This document shows, one piece after another, positions 30,444 through 40,077 of a stretch of DNA of 40,077 bases. The first letter of the stretch is position 1, and the number at the start of each line of letters is the position of its first letter. The notes beneath the pieces were generated by a model that saw nothing but the letters and a program-made list of their open reading frames with translations, ran no database searches and was not told the DNA's origin. Made by a program: the position numbers and the translations under genes. This DNA comes from CAZEGC01 sp964511635 (GTDB taxonomy: Bacteria > Patescibacteriota > Saccharimonadia > Saccharimonadales > Saccharimonadaceae): the NCBI GenBank assembly GCA_964511635.1, contig CAZEGC010000003.1:1-40077 (forward strand), in the 5' to 3' direction.

Positions 30444-32191
30444 ATGCAGGAAGCCAAGGAAGAAGTCCGCTCGCGCCTCAATATAGAGGATGTAATAGGT
30501 GAGTACGTAGATCTAAAACGAGCCGGTCGAAATTTCAAAGGCTTGAGCCCGTTTACAAGCGAAAAAACACCTAGCTTTGTAGTCAGCCCAGATAAACATA
30601 TTTGGCACGATTTTTCTTCAAATAAAGGTGGTGATATTTTTAGTTTTATCATGGAGGTTGAGGGGCTAGATTTTAGAGGGGCACTAGAGGCTTTAGCTAG
30701 GAAAGCTGGCGTTGATTTATCGATGTATGAGTCGAGTGGCAGTAGGGGCGTAGCTAGGAAGAAAAAGCGGTTACTCGAAGCAAGCAGTCTAGCAGCAAAT
30801 TATTATCAGCATTCGCTACTTAAAAACCAGCATGCTCTAGATTACGTTACTAAAAACCGAAAACTGTCTAAGCAAACAATTTCTGACTTCCGAATTGGGT
30901 ATGCACCTATGAGCGGCAATGCTTTGGTGAAATTTTTAGAAAAGAAGGGCTTTAGCAAAAATGAGCTAAAATCAGCCGGGCTGACTAATCAATATGGCGG
31001 TGATATGTTTCGCGGCCGGATGATGGTACCGCTGATGGACGCTACTGGTCAGGTGATAGGTTTTACGGCCAGGACACTTACGGAGGATGATCCGAAAGCA
31101 CCCAAATACCTTAATACTCCCCAGACGCTACTTTATGATAAGGGTAGACATGTGTTTGGGTTGCACATGGCAAAAGAAGCCATTCGCACGTCAGATTACG
31201 CAGTAGTAGTTGAAGGTAACATGGATGTTGTCAGTAGTCATCAGGCTGGAGTCAAGCAGGTGGTGGCCACAGCCGGAACGGCAATGACTGAACACCACTT
31301 GCGAGCACTAGCTAGACTTAGCGGTAACGTACGCTTAGCTTTTGATGGCGACAAGGCAGGCCTAGCGGCGACTGAGAGAGCTGTTCCAATTGCCCAGAGT
31401 GTAGGTGTGGAGCTAGCAATTGTAACTCTCACTGATGAAGCAAAAGACCCCGATGAGTTAATTCAAAAAGGCGGTGATTTGTGGGCGAATGTAATTAAAG
31501 ACGCCAGGCCAGTAGTGGACTGGGTGTTAGAGCAGTACTCAAAGCGAGAAGACTTAACTAGTGCAAGCGGCAAACGCCAATTTACCACTGCTGCTTTTTC
31601 AGTTATCAAAAACCTAAATGACCCCGTGGAGCGTGAACATTACCTGGGTAAAATTGCTGAACTTTCTAATTCATCAATAGATGCACTAAAAGCTAAACTC
31701 GAACAAGCTGACTCTAGCGTTAAGGCTAGGCCGCTGAAACATTCAAAAATCAGCAAGCAGGCAGGTGGTATGGTTGATAAAAATGTATATCAAGATAACT
31801 TGCTGGCGGTGGCATTAATTGATAGAAGTGTGCGCGATATGCTAGTCGAGGCAGACCTAAAGATGTTTGATGGACAAGGCAGAAAAGAGCTAGTTAGCTA
31901 TATTCAGAATAATCCTGAATTTAAGGTTGACGACGTGCCAACTAGCTTGCAAAATATCGATACCTATGTGAAAATACTACTAGTAAAGGCCGATGAACGA
32001 TACGCTGACTGGAGCGACAAAGATCGACTCTTTGAAGCAGCGCGTTTACTCCGCCAACTAGCAACCGAACACAAGAAAAAGCAAAAGAATTTACTTATGG
32101 AACGCTTGCGTGAGGCTGAAGCGGCACACGATGATAAACGTGCCGAAAAACTTCGCGCCCAACTCAATAAATTAATCAAGGAGACTAGGTA

Positions 32192-32192
<1 letters not shown>
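30444..32192 (+). CDS. dnaG: DNA primase DnaG without zinc ligands
   Basis: A 582-residue primase that makes RNA primers for replication. The N-terminal domain aligns with the CHC2 zinc domain, but all four ligands are replaced: CPFH is SPFT (GLSPFTSEKTPSF) and HCFGCG is HDFSSN. The TOPRIM core is intact, with VVVEGNMDVV (about 253-262, catalytic Glu) and LAFDGDKAGLAA (the DxD motif). The C-terminal region (about 430-582) is helical and should bind helicase. The gene overlaps rpoD by one base, forming the classic dnaG-rpoD pair without rpsU. Confidence 0.95.
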
Positions 32193-33196
<1,004 letters not shown>

Positions 33197-33268
33197 AACT
33201 TAATTTATTGCTTAGTTAGCATAAGATATAAGATGCCAGGTTACTTTAGTGCAGGCAGGGGCGGATTG

Positions 33269-33847
33269 CTAGCTTTCGTAGAAATTAATTTCACGTAAGA
33301 AAAGATCTATTTGTTTGTGCAGCGATTCAAGGCTACTTTCATTATGAATATAATAATCAGCCACAGCAATCGGCCCGCCTTTTTCTAGGTTTTCGATTTC
33401 TGCCCAGTCACGCTCACTAGCTTCTTTGGTGGTTAGCGGGCGAACGGGCCGAGAGTTCAAACGACGATGACGAATATGTTTTGGCGCTACAATTGCAATT
33501 GTTTTTAACTCGCCCGGGAATTCTCGTTTGAGGTACTTATATTCAGTCCAGGTATAAAGCCCATCGGCGATGATGCGGTTCTGGCCGGCTTCAATCAAAT
33601 TACTAATTTGTGTAGCGATATGTTTAGCAACGAAGTCCTTACCTTCTTTGGCTCGTATTTCTTCGCGGAATTGCTTTTCGGCGGCTTCGGTATGTTCGAT
33701 TCCAGCTTTTTTCATAGCATCTAATATAACGCCACCGAAATACACGTTCGGATAATGCTTTGACTTAACATAGTCAACCGCCGAGCTTTTACCAGCTCCT
33801 GGTAGACCAACAAATGCGACAATTTTGACGTTAGGGTTGTGTTTCAT
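33269..33847 (-). CDS. UPF0200/dephospho-CoA kinase-like P-loop kinase
   Basis: A 192-residue nucleoside-kinase-fold protein with a P-loop, FVGLPGAGKSS (about 11-21). Other segments: YFGGVILDAMKKAGIE, KDFVAKHIATQI, ADGLYTWTEYKYLK, a lid-like RHRRLNSRPVRPL and a terminal GGPIAVADYYIHNE. This order resembles UPF0200, a family related to dephospho-CoA kinase and adenylate kinase, but the substrate is unknown. The start at 33847 is chosen because TACACT on the minus strand (33862-33857) is nine bases upstream; the open frame goes 13 codons further into the polA promoter. It is divergent from polA with only 39 bases between starts. Confidence 0.75.
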   Translation of the reverse strand: MKHNPNVKIVAFVGLPGAGKSSAVDYVKSKHYPNVYFGGVILDAMKKAGIEHTEAAEKQFREEIRAKEGKDFVAKHIATQISNLIEAGQNRIIADGLYTWTEYKYLKREFPGELKTIAIVAPKHIRHRRLNSRPVRPLTTKEASERDWAEIENLEKGGPIAVADYYIHNESSLESLHKQIDLFLREINFYES

Positions 33848-33856
33848 ATACCTTTC

Positions 33857-33862
33857 AGTGTA
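33857..33862 (-). promoter_or_regulatory. -10 box of the UPF0200-like gene
   Basis: TACACT on the minus strand, nine bases before the ATG at 33847. It is face to face with the polA promoter (33875-33880), so the two transcription starts may interfere. Confidence 0.45.
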
Positions 33863-33874
33863 CCAGACATGCGC

Positions 33875-33880
33875 TATACT
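33875..33880 (+). promoter_or_regulatory. -10 box of polA
   Basis: TATACT is followed by six bases and the ATG at 33887; no Shine-Dalgarno. Confidence 0.55.
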
Positions 33881-33886
33881 AGTCAT

Positions 33887-36445
33887 ATGACGAAGCGACT
33901 GGTAGTGATTGATGGTAAAAGCGTGTTTTATCGCGGATACTTTGCGATGCCGAACTTGTCGCTAGCTGACGGCACGCCGACTGGCGGCGTTTATGGTTTT
34001 TCAGCCCTGGCTCTCGAGGTTATAAAAAAGCTAGAACCAGATTATGTGGCCGTTGCGTGGGATAAAAAGAGAACTAGCATCCGGAAACGGGTTGAAATTT
34101 ACCCGCAGTATAAGGCTGGACGAAAAGCCCCACCGGAGGATTTTGTAGCCCAAATTCCGATTTTACACCAGTTACTGGAAGCTTTTGGTTGGCCGCTTTA
34201 CGAACTCGACGATTACGAAGCCGACGACATTATGGGTGCGTTTGCACGTCAAGCTAGTAGCCGTGGCATTGAAACTTGTTTGATTACCAGCGATCTAGAC
34301 ATGCTGCAGCTTGTCGGACCACTAACCCGGGTTTACGCCCTTAAAAAAGGGTTAACTAATATTGACGAATATAGCGAGCAGTTTTTTGAGGAAAAATATG
34401 GTATCTCGGTTAATCAGTTCTTAGATCTAAAGGCTCTGATGGGGGACGCGAGTGACAACATTCCAGGCGTCCCTGGGGTTGGCGAGAAAACTGGAATTAA
34501 GTTGCTGCAGGAGCACGGAACACTTGATAATATTTATAACTCGCTCGATAGCATCAAGCCATCTGTGGCAGCCAAGCTGACAGCCGGCAAAGAGTCGGCT
34601 TATATGAGTAAAACTATCGCTAAAATTTGGTGCGACGCCCCGGTAAAGCTAGACCTAGCTGCGATGGATGCTAGCGACCTGGATGCGCCGCGGTTAGCCC
34701 AGCTCCTAAAGAAACTGGAATTTAATTCACTAATTCGACGCTTACCTAAAAATATGCAGGCGACCTCCAGCCAGGCGAGCTTGTTCGCTAGCGCTACTAG
34801 CTCTGAGATTAGTGCTCTTGCGGTGGTAGATTGGCCAGGCACACTTACCTTAGACGGCGCGGATGAAGCCTTTATTCACATCAGCCCAGACGGCAAAGAC
34901 GTATGGCTATCGACAGATGGAAAAACAGTTGCCACGAAGCCATTAAAAGAGGTTTCAAGCAGTATTTGGCGAGCATTAGAGCTAGCAAGTGTAGTGACAT
35001 ATGACGCAAAGACACTATACCATCACGCACACGATGCTGGGGTAGAGGTAAGGTTTGACTCGGTGCACGATATTCGACAGTGTGCATTTTTGCTCGATCC
35101 ACTGCGGCGGGACCGTTCAATTGGCGGGCTGGCAGGTGAAGAGGTTGATGTAGGCGATTTAGGCCGTGTAATGGGGGTGTTAGCAACAATTTATTACAGG
35201 CAGAAAAAGTCGCTAGAAACCATGCCAAAATTAGCGTCAGTAGCCAGAACAATGGATTTCCCACTAGCATATTTGCTGTATCGAATGGAGGTGCGGGGCG
35301 TAAAAATTGATACTCAGCTGCTGGCTAGGATGAGCGATGAGCTGATGCTTGAATACCAAAAGCTTGAACAAGAAATCTATTCACTGGTTGGATACGAGTT
35401 TAATATCGCCAGCCCTGCGCAGCTGTCAGAAGTGTTATTTACAAAACTGCAGCTGCCGACGACTGGAATTAAAAAAGGAAAAACCGGTTATAGTACTGGC
35501 CAAAAAGAGCTAGACAAACTACGAGGCATGTCGCCGATTATTGAGCTTATCGAGCGAACGCGCGAATTAGCAAAATTAAAAAATACCTATATCGATGCTT
35601 TGCCGAAATTAGTCGATGGAAGTAGCCGTCTGCACACAACTTTTAATCAAGACGTTGCCAGTACCGGCAGGCTTAGCAGTACAAATCCAAACCTTCAGAA
35701 TATACCGATACGGAGCGAGCTAGGACGTAGAATCCGTCAGGCGTTTATCCCGGAAAAAGGCAACGTACTAGTGAGCGCTGATTATAGTCAGTTCGAACTA
35801 AGGCTTGCTGCAGTGCTAGCAAGCGACAAAAAATTAATAGAAGATTTTAACAGCAACATCGATATTCACACCAAAACTGCTAGCGAAGTATATAATATCC
35901 CACTTGATAAAGTTACCAAAGATCAGCGGCGCGATGCCAAGGTAATTAACTTTGGTGTTTTGTATGGCATGAGCCCGCACGGGCTGTCGGTAGCGACTGG
36001 AATGAATATAGCCAAGGCCAAAGAATTCATCGACCATTATTTCGAGGTGCGATCCTCGATTCGCGCGTTTATTGATAAGACCCTAGAGGATGCTAAAAAT
36101 AACGGCTACGTGCAGACTTATTTTGGTCGGCGTCGCCCGACACCAGATATTAACAGCAGTAATTTTATGGTTCGAGAAGGTGCTAAGCGAGCGGCAGCCA
36201 ACATGCCAATTCAGGGAACTGAAGCGGACCTGATGAAAATGGCAATGCTTGCAGTCGATGAGGAACTGTCAGGTTTGGGCGAACAAATACTTCAAATTCA
36301 TGACAGTATCTTAGTTGAATGCCCCAAGGGAAACGGTGAAGAGGTAGCCAAAATCTTAAAAACTACCATGGAAAACATTTATCCAGACCTAGGCGTGCGC
36401 CTAAGGGTTGACGTATCACACGGAAACCATTGGGGCGAGCTTTAA
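33887..36445 (+). CDS. polA: DNA polymerase I, 5' nuclease plus polymerase
   Basis: An 852-residue family A polymerase. The 5' nuclease domain (about 1-290) has DDYEADDIMG, TSDLDMLQLV and GDASDNIPGVPGVGEKTG. The middle (about 305-480) sits where the proofreading exonuclease should be, but the first catalytic DxE is absent (VVDWPG) and the last YxxxD is lost, so it is inactive. The polymerase domain carries motif A SADYSQFELR, motif B RRDAKVINFGVLYG and motif C QIHDSILVE. The ATG at 33887, not the earlier ones, is supported by TATACT six bases upstream. Confidence 0.96.
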   Translation: MTKRLVVIDGKSVFYRGYFAMPNLSLADGTPTGGVYGFSALALEVIKKLEPDYVAVAWDKKRTSIRKRVEIYPQYKAGRKAPPEDFVAQIPILHQLLEAFGWPLYELDDYEADDIMGAFARQASSRGIETCLITSDLDMLQLVGPLTRVYALKKGLTNIDEYSEQFFEEKYGISVNQFLDLKALMGDASDNIPGVPGVGEKTGIKLLQEHGTLDNIYNSLDSIKPSVAAKLTAGKESAYMSKTIAKIWCDAPVKLDLAAMDASDLDAPRLAQLLKKLEFNSLIRRLPKNMQATSSQASLFASATSSEISALAVVDWPGTLTLDGADEAFIHISPDGKDVWLSTDGKTVATKPLKEVSSSIWRALELASVVTYDAKTLYHHAHDAGVEVRFDSVHDIRQCAFLLDPLRRDRSIGGLAGEEVDVGDLGRVMGVLATIYYRQKKSLETMPKLASVARTMDFPLAYLLYRMEVRGVKIDTQLLARMSDELMLEYQKLEQEIYSLVGYEFNIASPAQLSEVLFTKLQLPTTGIKKGKTGYSTGQKELDKLRGMSPIIELIERTRELAKLKNTYIDALPKLVDGSSRLHTTFNQDVASTGRLSSTNPNLQNIPIRSELGRRIRQAFIPEKGNVLVSADYSQFELRLAAVLASDKKLIEDFNSNIDIHTKTASEVYNIPLDKVTKDQRRDAKVINFGVLYGMSPHGLSVATGMNIAKAKEFIDHYFEVRSSIRAFIDKTLEDAKNNGYVQTYFGRRRPTPDINSSNFMVREGAKRAAANMPIQGTEADLMKMAMLAVDEELSGLGEQILQIHDSILVECPKGNGEEVAKILKTTMENIYPDLGVRLRVDVSHGNHWGEL

Positions 36446-36451
36446 AAAATA

Positions 36452-36480
36452 TTGACAAATGATGTTTATGATGATAATAT
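36452..36480 (+). promoter_or_regulatory. Promoter TTGACA-N17-TAATAT
   Basis: TTGACA (36452-36457) and TAATAT (36475-36480), 17 bases apart, nine bases before the ATG at 36490. Confidence 0.55.
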
Positions 36481-36489
36481 AGCAATATT

Positions 36490-37116
36490 ATGAGCAGAGG
36501 TGGAATTAAAAGAGCTATTCCAACAATCGTAATGATTGTAATGATTGTTATTGTGGTTGTTGGCGTAGTCGCGATTATTCGTGGCATTTTCTTTGAACGT
36601 ACGAGCGAAACAGAGGTTCAGACTAATGAGCTTTTAAGCATCGCCGCCGATAGAGATGTGCTCATGCGAGTGCGTGGGCCGATTGTGGCTGATGAAGAAA
36701 CGCGCTCTTATGAGGTAACTGTTAGTCCATCTTCTAGGAGCCTGGTGCTTTACAGGGGCTATCGAGGTGAAGAAATTGACAGCATTCGTTTGTCGAACAA
36801 CACACCAGCCTACGAAGAGTTTGTTTATGCGCTCGATCGTGCTCAGATGATGGACGGCGACGAGGGCGATGGTGATGACGATGAAGTGCGCGGGATTTGT
36901 GCAACCGGCGGTCTGTATGAATTTGAGATTCGTAACAATAATCAGACCTTGAAACGCCTATGGACTTCAACGTGTGGTCGCTCTTCAGGTACGCTAGTGG
37001 GCGATCGTGCGCATATGCAAAACCTATTCCTGCTGCAGATACCCGGTCAACAAGACGTGCTAGAGCCAGTTCGATTCTTTAGGCACGCTCCAGAACGCGC
37101 TATACTGGGAAGGTGA
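36490..37116 (+). CDS. Membrane-anchored extracytoplasmic protein, unknown
   Basis: A 208-residue protein, not recognised. It has a basic start (MSRGGIKRA), one membrane helix (about 10-32, IPTIVMIVMIVIVVVGVVAI) and a soluble exterior domain with an acidic stretch (DGDEGDGDDDE, about 120-130) and two cysteines (CATGG and TSTCGRS) that could form a disulfide. Such topology is common for small CPR surface proteins. It overlaps the HAD gene by four bases and may be the first gene of a run that continues into mutM and holA. Confidence 0.65.
   Translation: MSRGGIKRAIPTIVMIVMIVIVVVGVVAIIRGIFFERTSETEVQTNELLSIAADRDVLMRVRGPIVADEETRSYEVTVSPSSRSLVLYRGYRGEEIDSIRLSNNTPAYEEFVYALDRAQMMDGDEGDGDDDEVRGICATGGLYEFEIRNNNQTLKRLWTSTCGRSSGTLVGDRAHMQNLFLLQIPGQQDVLEPVRFFRHAPERAILGR
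37101..37106 (+). promoter_or_regulatory. Possible -10 box of the HAD gene
   Basis: TATACT is six bases before the GTG at 37113. It is inside the upstream gene, so translation coupling is an equal explanation for this start. Confidence 0.35.
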
Positions 37117-37553
37117 TTAAGGCAATAATTTTCGATTGCTTCGGCGTACTAGTGACGACCGGACGAAATAAGTTATTCAGTGATTTTCCAAATCACACTG
37201 TAGCGCTTCATGATTTATCGATGCAGTCAGATTATGGCATTATATCGCGTGCAGAGTATGACGCGGCCATGGCGAAACTTACGGGGTTAAGTATAGAGCA
37301 GCTAGAGAGCAAATACTGGCTCAATTATACAGTTNNNNNNNNNNNNNNNNNNNNNNNNNNNNNNNNNNNNNNNNNNNNNNNNNNNNNNNNNNNNNNNNNN
37401 NNNNNNNNNNNNNNNNNNNNNNNNNNNNNNNNNNTAGACGACCTAGAAAGCAATGTAAGGGGTGCAGAAAATGTTGGCATGTCCGGCATTTTGTTTTCAT
37501 CCGCAGAGGTTGCAAAAAAAGAATTAGCAGTAATTACGAAAAAAGAGTCCTAG
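37113..37553 (+). CDS. HAD-like hydrolase, interrupted by an assembly gap
   Basis: The N-terminal part shows the HAD motif I, IIFDCFGVLV (about 5-14, with the nucleophile Asp and general acid position as Cys-Phe-Gly), and a helical cap start through residue 74. After the gap the C-terminal part starts DDLESNVRGAENVGM, the HAD motif IV and following helix. Family members are about 200 residues, so roughly 80-90 residues should lie in the gap, more than the 100 N implies; the true gap length is unknown. The start codon is GTG. Confidence 0.8.
   Translation: MIKAIIFDCFGVLVTTGRNKLFSDFPNHTVALHDLSMQSDYGIISRAEYDAAMAKLTGLSIEQLESKYWLNYTVXXXXXXXXXXXXXXXXXXXXXXXXXXXXXXXXXXDDLESNVRGAENVGMSGILFSSAEVAKKELAVITKKES
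37335..37434. other. Assembly gap of 100 N
   Basis: A run of exactly 100 N, the usual scaffold placeholder. It lies within the HAD gene, so any frame across it is arbitrary. Confidence 0.98.
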
Positions 37554-37556
37554 TGT

Positions 37557-38423
37557 ATGCCCGAGCTTCCAGAAGTCGAAACAGTACGAAGAGGATTAAG
37601 CGAACTAATTGTCGGTAAGGTCGTAAAATCTGTCGAACACGATACACCTAAAAGCTTTCCGAACGACACCATCCAAGTTAAGACCTATTTAGTTGACGCC
37701 ACGATAATGGACATTCGACGACGAGCCAAGGTTCTGCTAATAGACTTATCAACCGAGTATACGCTCGTGATTCATTTGAAAATGACTGGTCAGTTGGTTT
37801 ATAGGGGCGAGCAAGTCTTTGGCGCCGGGCATCCGTCTGATAGCCTGGTGGGCAAGCTGCCTGATCGCAGCACCCGCGTAACGCTGTCGTTTACAGACGG
37901 GTCGCAGTTATTTTTCAATGATCAGCGCAAATTCGGTTGGATGAAGCTGTTTGCTACCATCGATGTACCGAGCATCAATTTCATGCAGCGGGTCGGTCCA
38001 GAGCCCCTGGAGGCTAATTTCACGCCCGAAGAATTTGCGAGTCGTTTCAAACGTCGAGCGCGGACAAATATCAAGGCTGCGCTGCTGGATCAAACCGTGG
38101 TGGCTGGAGTCGGTAACATCTATGCCGATGAGAGTTTGTGGGCAGCACGCTTGCACCCTGGCAGGCTTGTTGGCAGTTTGTCTGAGGATGAATTTTACGA
38201 ACTTTTCGTGGCAGTTCAGGCCGTCATGAACCTGGCAATTGAAAAGGGCGGTTCGACTGATCGAAATTACGTTAACGCCGAGGGCAAAAAGGGAAGTTAC
38301 ATCGATTTTGCGAATGTGTTTCGTCGCGAGGGCTTGCCTTGCCGGCGCTGCGGCGCGACAATTATCAAATTCAAGCACGTAGCCAGAGGCACACACATCT
38401 GCCCGCAGTGCCAGCAGGTTTAA
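37557..38423 (+). CDS. mutM: Formamidopyrimidine-DNA glycosylase MutM
   Basis: A 288-residue Fpg that removes 8-oxoguanine and formamidopyrimidines from DNA and cuts the backbone. The N-terminal MPELPEVETVRRGL supplies the Pro2 nucleophile and Glu3 after Met removal. Further motifs are HLKMTGQLVYRG, FNDQRKFGWMKL, LLDQTVVAGVGNIYADE (the helix-two-turn-helix) and the C-terminal zinc finger with CRRCG and CPQCQ. It follows the HAD gene by three bases and likely shares its transcript. Confidence 0.97.
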   Translation: MPELPEVETVRRGLSELIVGKVVKSVEHDTPKSFPNDTIQVKTYLVDATIMDIRRRAKVLLIDLSTEYTLVIHLKMTGQLVYRGEQVFGAGHPSDSLVGKLPDRSTRVTLSFTDGSQLFFNDQRKFGWMKLFATIDVPSINFMQRVGPEPLEANFTPEEFASRFKRRARTNIKAALLDQTVVAGVGNIYADESLWAARLHPGRLVGSLSEDEFYELFVAVQAVMNLAIEKGGSTDRNYVNAEGKKGSYIDFANVFRREGLPCRRCGATIIKFKHVARGTHICPQCQQV

Positions 38424-38425
38424 GC

Positions 38426-38431
38426 TATACT
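38426..38431 (+). promoter_or_regulatory. Possible -10 box of holA
   Basis: TATACT, nine bases before the ATG at 38441. The holA gene may also be read through from mutM. Confidence 0.4.
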
Positions 38432-38440
38432 GGGTAATAG

Positions 38441-39352
38441 ATGATTACACTTTTTACCGGTGAAAATAGTTTTGAACGTGGTCGTGCGCTGCGTGATTTA
38501 AAGGCAGCATTTGATGGTGAAATAGTGGCTCTAGACGGTAGCGAGCTGGAGCTTCACCAGCTGCCCGATCTGTTAATGGGCGCAACCCTGTTTTCATCTA
38601 GCCGCATGGTGATAATTAGCGATCTTTCGTCGAACAGCGCCGTGTGGCCAAAGCTAGGGGAGTGGCTAGAAAGAGTTGCTAGTGACACTCATTTGGTTCT
38701 GGTCGAACCAAAGCCGGATAAGCGCACTGCTAGCTATAAAACTTTGAAGAAGCTAGCAGATGTCAGACAATTTACACCGTGGTCTGACCGCGACCGAGCA
38801 AAAGCTGAATCATGGCTGGTGGGGGAGGCTAGGCTGCATAATATTAATTTAGATAAAAAATGTATTCGTGCGCTCGTTGATAGGGTAGGGGTTGATCAGT
38901 GGGGGCTGTATCATGCACTGCAAAAATTAGCAGTTTTTGATGAAATAACACCGGAACTAATTAAAGAACATATTGACCAGACCTTAAGTGAAAATGTATT
39001 TAATCTACTAGAGGCTGCGCTAAAAGGTGATGGCCAGCGCGTATCGGATATGATTTCGACACTAGAGCTGAAGGAGGATGCGTACAAAACATTCGGATTG
39101 CTAGCAGGGCAAGTATTTCAGCTGGCGGCACTGTCGGTGGCTACGAAGCCTGCTAGTGATGTTGCAAAAGACATTGGTGCGCACCCCTACGCATTATCGA
39201 AGCTAGCACCGTATGCTAGGAAACTATCTCGGAAACAGATAGCTAGCATTGTAAGGATTTTTGCAGATGCAGACAGTGATATGAAGATGTCAAAAGGCGA
39301 GCCGTGGCTGTTGATTGAGCGCGCGCTAGTGAAGGTGTGCGGAGGGGGTTAG
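38441..39352 (+). CDS. holA: DNA polymerase III delta subunit
   Basis: A 303-residue clamp-loader subunit that opens the sliding clamp. It starts MITLFTGENSFERGRALRDL, as expected of the delta N-terminal domain, and has the LMGATLFSSSRMVIISDL clamp-binding region (about 48-65), a linker, and a C-terminal helical domain (about 200-303) with SENVFNLLEAALKGD, AGQVFQLAAL and the MKMSKGEPWLLIERAL end. Some CPR delta proteins are divergent, but the organisation is complete here. Its stop overlaps the stop of the convergent FISUMP gene by four bases. Confidence 0.9.
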   Translation: MITLFTGENSFERGRALRDLKAAFDGEIVALDGSELELHQLPDLLMGATLFSSSRMVIISDLSSNSAVWPKLGEWLERVASDTHLVLVEPKPDKRTASYKTLKKLADVRQFTPWSDRDRAKAESWLVGEARLHNINLDKKCIRALVDRVGVDQWGLYHALQKLAVFDEITPELIKEHIDQTLSENVFNLLEAALKGDGQRVSDMISTLELKEDAYKTFGLLAGQVFQLAALSVATKPASDVAKDIGAHPYALSKLAPYARKLSRKQIASIVRIFADADSDMKMSKGEPWLLIERALVKVCGGG

Positions 39353-40077
39353 TTAGCCATACACCGCACGGCAAAGCCATACTGCTTAGAGTAAATAGTA
39401 TCATCGTCACCTAATCCTCCCCCTACGGACGAGCGTGCGTATGCAGCAGTAGAAAAAATATTGAGAGAGGTCCAATAGAAGCCATTGGAGCCCTGATTAC
39501 TGAAACCATTATGCCAGATGCCGCTATTTTGACCATACCAGGATGCTCCACTGCTAGCATTCTTAAGAATCTCAAACTCACCACCACTTCCGCCCGTTGG
39601 CAAGCGCCACCCAGCAGGACAGACGGTTATGCTTGGGTCTGGCGCAGGCGTGGAAGCGTTATCACAAGCTGCAGTGTCTTGTCCACCCATAGCCGCACAC
39701 CAGTTATACAGATAGCCGTATTGACCTGTGCCATTAGTTGAAGTAGATGGGTTGTTGGGTTCAGTGGTGTAGCTAGTAGTACTAGGTACTACGTAGTAAC
39801 GAGGGGCGGTATAGGTTGTTGAGCCGCCAGTACCGTTCGTAAGCGTCTTAGTATCGTTATATGTATTACTCCCACCCCCCGCATAAGCCAGATTAGTCAA
39901 CATCCAACACTTACCATCAGCTAGCTCTTGTACCCAGTAGGTGTGGTTATCTCTAGCGTCAACCGCTCGGATGCGCTCATTCGGGCAGTTAGCGCTAGTA
40001 ATTTGTTGGATATGGACACCGTCAGCTATGGTGGGGGTACCACCCCCACCAGGTGCACTACCCTCATGCCCACTACA
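39349..40077 (-). CDS. FISUMP-domain surface protein, 5' part missing
   Basis: The frame stays open from its stop at 39349 to the end of the window, at least 242 residues; the start lies outside. An internal Met (39903) would cut the domain, so it is not the start. The FISUMP (Fibrobacter major paralogous) domain is seen as RDNHTYWVQELADGKCWMLTNLAYAGGG (read as YWVQELADGKCWM then LTNLAYAGGG), YGYLYNWCAAMGG, VCPAGWRLPTGG and a terminal FAVRCMAN. The upstream part is Gly/Pro/Thr-rich. Such proteins are usually secreted or surface-anchored in Saccharibacteria and may contact the host; this is from family context. Confidence 0.9.
   Translation of the reverse strand, partial: CSGHEGSAPGGGGTPTIADGVHIQQITSANCPNERIRAVDARDNHTYWVQELADGKCWMLTNLAYAGGGSNTYNDTKTLTNGTGGSTTYTAPRYYVVPSTTSYTTEPNNPSTSTNGTGQYGYLYNWCAAMGGQDTAACDNASTPAPDPSITVCPAGWRLPTGGSGGEFEILKNASSGASWYGQNSGIWHNGFSNQGSNGFYWTSLNIFSTAAYARSSVGGGLGDDDTIYSKQYGFAVRCMAN

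Noticed and set aside
37335..37434. The apparently continuous HAD frame across the N run
   Set aside because: The 100 N is a scaffold placeholder; the true length and frame are unknown.

Overview
The window looks like chromosomal DNA from a member of the Candidate Phyla Radiation, most probably Candidatus Saccharibacteria (TM7). The evidence is a compact, moderately AT-rich genome with small core genes, a truncated MurE-like ligase, a FISUMP-domain surface protein, many short single-membrane-span proteins, a DnaG primase that has lost its zinc ligands, and promoters placed directly on start codons. TGA is used as a normal stop (for example in pyrG and orn), which argues against the UGA-recoding CPR phyla (SR1/Gracilibacteria). 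The lineage call is inference from gene content, not from a marker phylogeny.

Layout: 1-1340 is a disturbed accessory stretch with two small membrane-anchored proteins, a duplicated fragment of the neighbouring EamA transporter gene and a decayed copy of one small gene. 1400-10100 holds EamA transporter, HIT protein, rlmH, a small secreted or membrane protein, valS, tsaD, a MurE-like ligase and a FemAB-type transferase. 10195-12266 is groES-groEL under a CIRCE operator with a strong terminator. 12283-15984 holds a hypothetical acidic protein, a bifunctional phosphoglucose/phosphomannose isomerase and a MacB-type ABC exporter pair. 16070-16405 has tRNA-Ser(GGA), its terminator, and relics of the tRNA tail in direct and inverted orientation. 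16498-17934 is a fused MFS/spermidine-synthase-like protein.

17935-22705 is a ribonucleotide reductase locus: putative NrdR boxes, a leader that can pair with the Shine-Dalgarno, nrdA, a separate 58-residue ORF carrying a CxxC tail, nrdB with the residues of a class Ic (Mn/Fe) enzyme, then a ZIP metal transporter. The NrdA polypeptide itself ends without cysteines, so the redox tail seems to be encoded as a separate small protein.

22799-26943 is pyrG, a 43-codon gene, argS and a DUF2238-like membrane protein. 26944-28842 is an accessory patch: a 21-codon ORF with its own promoter and terminator, two small GC-rich genes that look transferred from a high-GC organism, mscL and msrB. 28906-39352 is information processing: orn, an MmcQ/YjbR protein, dnaG-rpoD, a UPF0200-like kinase, polA (proofreading-deficient), a membrane-anchored protein, a HAD hydrolase interrupted by a 100-N assembly gap, mutM and holA. 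The window ends inside a FISUMP-domain protein on the minus strand.

A window-wide pattern is that about 14 genes start 6-9 bases after a TATAAT-like -10 box, often with an extended TGn, and without a Shine-Dalgarno. They are probably translated from leaderless mRNAs. Genes inside operons, and genes with regulated leaders (groES, nrdA), have clear Shine-Dalgarno sequences instead.
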